Shown here one piece after another: positions 61,440 through 64,000 of a DNA stretch of 64,000 nucleotides. Each line of letters begins with the position of its first letter. The stretch's first letter is position 1. Made by a program: the position numbers and the translations under genes. The notes beneath the pieces were generated by a model. It was not told the origin of the DNA and searched no databases. It saw only the letters and a list, made by a program, of their open reading frames with translations. This stretch comes from Monoplex corrugatus. Its lineage: Eukaryota > Mollusca > Gastropoda > Littorinimorpha > Ranellidae. Where the stretch lies: positions 68,668,237 to 68,732,236 of the forward strand of contig CM060312.1 in the NCBI GenBank assembly GCA_030674185.1, written 5' to 3'.

Positions 61440-64000
61440 TTTTTGCTGCTGTCTAGTGAATCAACACACACTAGCGCAACAGGATGTTGTGTTATATTAT
61501 CACACACAACAGCCACAGTGATCAGGATGTGTGTGTCTATTTTCACACACAACAGCCGCAGTGATCAGGATGTGGTGTGTGTTTTATCACACACATACAG
61601 CCACAGTGATCAGGATGTGGTGTGTCGTATTTTATCACACACATACAGCCACAGTGATCAGGATGTGGTGTGTCGTATTTATCACACACACACAGCCCAG
61701 TGATCAGGATGTGGTGTGTTATTTATCACACACACAGCCAGTGATCAGGAGTGGTTGGTTATTTATCACACACTACAGCCACAGTGATCAGGAGTGTGTG
61801 TGTATATTTATCACACACAACAGCCACAGTGATCAGGATGTGGTGTGTCGTATTTATCACACACAACAGCCACAGTGATCAGGATGTGGTGTGTGTATTT
61901 ATCACACACACACAGCCACAGTGATCAGGATGTGGTGTGTCGTATTTATCACACACACACAGCCCAGTGATCAGGATGTGGTGTGTCGTAATTTATCACA
62001 CACACACAGCCACAGTGATCAGGATGTGGTGTGTCTATTTATCACACACACACAGCCACAGTGATCAGGATGTGGTGTGTCTATTTATCACACACACACA
62101 GCCACAGTGATCAGGATGTGGTGTGTCATATTTATCACACACACACAGCCACAGTGATCAGGATGTGGTGTGTGTCATTTATCACACACACACCAGCCAC
62201 AGTGATCAGGATGTGGTGTGTCGTATTTATCACACACACACAGCCACAGATGATCAGGATGTGGTGTGTCATATTTATCACACACACACAGCCGCAGTGA
62301 TCAGGATGTGGTGTGTCATATTTATCACACACACACACCGCAGTGATCAGGATGTGGTGTGTCATATTTATCACACACACCACAGCCACAGTGATCAGGA
62401 TGTGGTGTGTCGTATTTATCACACACACACAGCCACAGTGATCAGGATGTGGTGTGTCTATTTATCACACACACACAGCCGCAGTGATCAGGATGTGGTG
62501 TGTCATATTTATCACACACACACAGCCACAGTGATCAGGATGTGGTGTGTCTATATTATCACACACACACAGCCACAGTGATCAGGATGTGGTGTGTCGT
62601 ATTTATCACACACACACAGCACAGTGATCAGGATGTGGTGTGTCGTATTTATCACACACACACAAGCCACAGTGATCAGGATGTGGTGTGTCGTATTTAT
62701 CACACACACACAGCCACAGTGATCAGGATGTGGTGTGTTATTTATACACACACACACAGCCCAGTGATCAGGATGTGGTGTGTCGTATTTATCACACACA
62801 CACAGCCACAGTGATCAGGATGTGGTGTGTCGTATTTATACACACCACACAGCACAGTGATCAGGATGTGGTGTGTCGTATATATCACACACAACCAGCC
62901 ACAGTGATCAGGATGTGGTGTGTGTATTTATCACACACTACAAGCCACAGTGATCAGGATGTGGTGTTCATATTTATCACACACACACACAGTGATCAGG
63001 ATGTGGTGTGTCGTATTTATCACACACACACAGCCACAGTGATCAGGATGTGGTGTGTCTATTTATCACACACACACAGCCACAGTGATCAGGATGTGTG
63101 TGTGTGGTCTTGTGTATCATCACACACACAGCCCAGTGATCAGGATGTGGTGTGTCAATTTATCAACATCACAACAGCCACAGTGATCAGGACTGGTGTG
63201 TCATTTATCACACACCACAGCCACATGTGATCAGGAGTGGTGTGTCTATTATCACCACACACAGCCACAGTGATCAGGATGTGGTGTGTCGTATTTATCA
63301 CACACAACAGCCACAGTGATCAGGATGTGGGTGTCATATTTATCACACACACACGCCACAGTGATCAGGATTGGTTGTCATTTATCACACACACCACGTA
63401 TCAGGATGTGGTGTGTCGTATTTATCACACCACACAGCCACAGTGTCGACGTGGTGTGAATTATCACACAACACTCCAGTGATCGGAGTGGTTAGTTGTA
63501 TATTATACAACACAACAGCCAGTGATCAGGACGTGGTGTGTCATATTTTCAACACACACAGCCAGTATCAGATGTGGTGTGTCTATTATCAAACACACAC
63601 GCACAGTGATCAGATGTGGTGTGTCGTATTTATCACACACATGACAGTGATCAGGATGTGGTTGTCGTATTTATCACACACACACAGCCACAGTGATCAG
63701 GATGTGGTGTGTGTATTTATCACACACACACAGCCACAGTGATCAGGATGTGGTGTGTCTATTTATCACACACACATACAGCCACAGTGATCAGGATGTG
63801 GTGTGTCGTATTTATCACACACACACAGCCAATCAGTTGGTTTACAACCGCATGATCAGAGTGTGTGTCTATTTATCACACACACAACAGCCACAGTGAT
63901 CAGGATGTGGTGTGTTGTATTTATCACACACACACAGCCACAGTGATCAGGATGTGTGTGTTGTATTTATCACACACACAGCCACAGTGATCAGGATGTG
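61440..64000. repeat. Minisatellite of about 47-bp hairpin-forming units
   Basis: About fifty head-to-tail units run to the window edge: TATTTATCACACACACACAG, CCACAGTGATCAGGATGTGG, TGTGTCG. Within each unit CCACA and TGTGG flank GTGATCAGGA, and CACAC faces GTGTG outside them, so each unit can fold. Unit length varies by 1-4 bases, most strongly at 63100-63650. All His/Thr/Val-rich frames here are repeat translations. The array is in an AHCYL intron. Confidence 0.95.

Noticed and set aside
61443..63899. Series of overlapping frames with repeated SDQDVVC / ITHTQ units, looking like a repetitive protein
   Set aside because: They come from the 47-bp minisatellite read in shifting frames; unit length is not a multiple of three and indels break every frame.
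61500..64000. Regular repeats with near-constant unit length, considered as a CRISPR-like array
   Set aside because: There are no unique spacers; the whole unit is repeated head to tail in an animal intron.

Overview
The window is animal nuclear DNA: split genes with GT-AG introns, dense SINEs, LINEs and DNA transposons, and many dinucleotide tracts. Two conserved metazoan genes are recognised. The repeat families (a tRNA-headed SINE, and a LINE whose 3' end carries the motif GCGCTTAGATTTGAT and TATG repeats) suggest a marine mollusc, probably a gastropod. That placement is inference from memory of such repeats, not a measured result.

The left half (about 1-34 kb) is the gene for nuclear respiratory factor 1 (NRF1) on the + strand. 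Eight coding exons from 6344 to 33426 join without a frame error into a 471-residue protein. A GC-richer stretch at 1.3-1.9 kb is the likely promoter area. The introns are packed with mobile DNA. Intron 12095-19161 holds a 6.37 kb terminal-inverted-repeat transposon with a broken multi-exon transposase gene. Intron 19321-24390 holds a 2.6 kb non-coding element whose ends look related. Intron 29202-33232 holds three nested insertions.

The middle (about 34-43 kb) is intergenic. It contains up to three PiggyBac-like non-autonomous elements in a row, a PHD-like zinc-finger pseudogene, decayed LINEs, and a 124-bp tandem array grown out of LINE reverse-transcriptase sequence. 

The right half (about 47-64 kb) is the 3' part of an adenosylhomocysteinase-like gene (AHCYL1/AHCYL2, IRBIT family) on the - strand. 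Six terminal coding exons lie between 60204 and 48993, and the 5' part is beyond the window. Its introns hold a LINE with an uninterrupted endonuclease/reverse-transcriptase ORF (52146-55514), SINEs, a fourth PiggyBac-like element and, from 61.44 kb to the window edge, a minisatellite of about 47-bp hairpin-forming units. The two host genes converge tail to tail and there is no sign that they work together.

The best candidate for something undescribed is the transposon pair 12372-18740 and 19710-22343. Both have ends beginning TAGGT, and both appear to make 7-bp target duplications. For the second, an empty site in a paralogous repeat copy within this window supports the duplication. The larger element encodes a coiled-coil, RNase-H-like transposase with a Tudor/SH3-like tail that I cannot place in a named superfamily.
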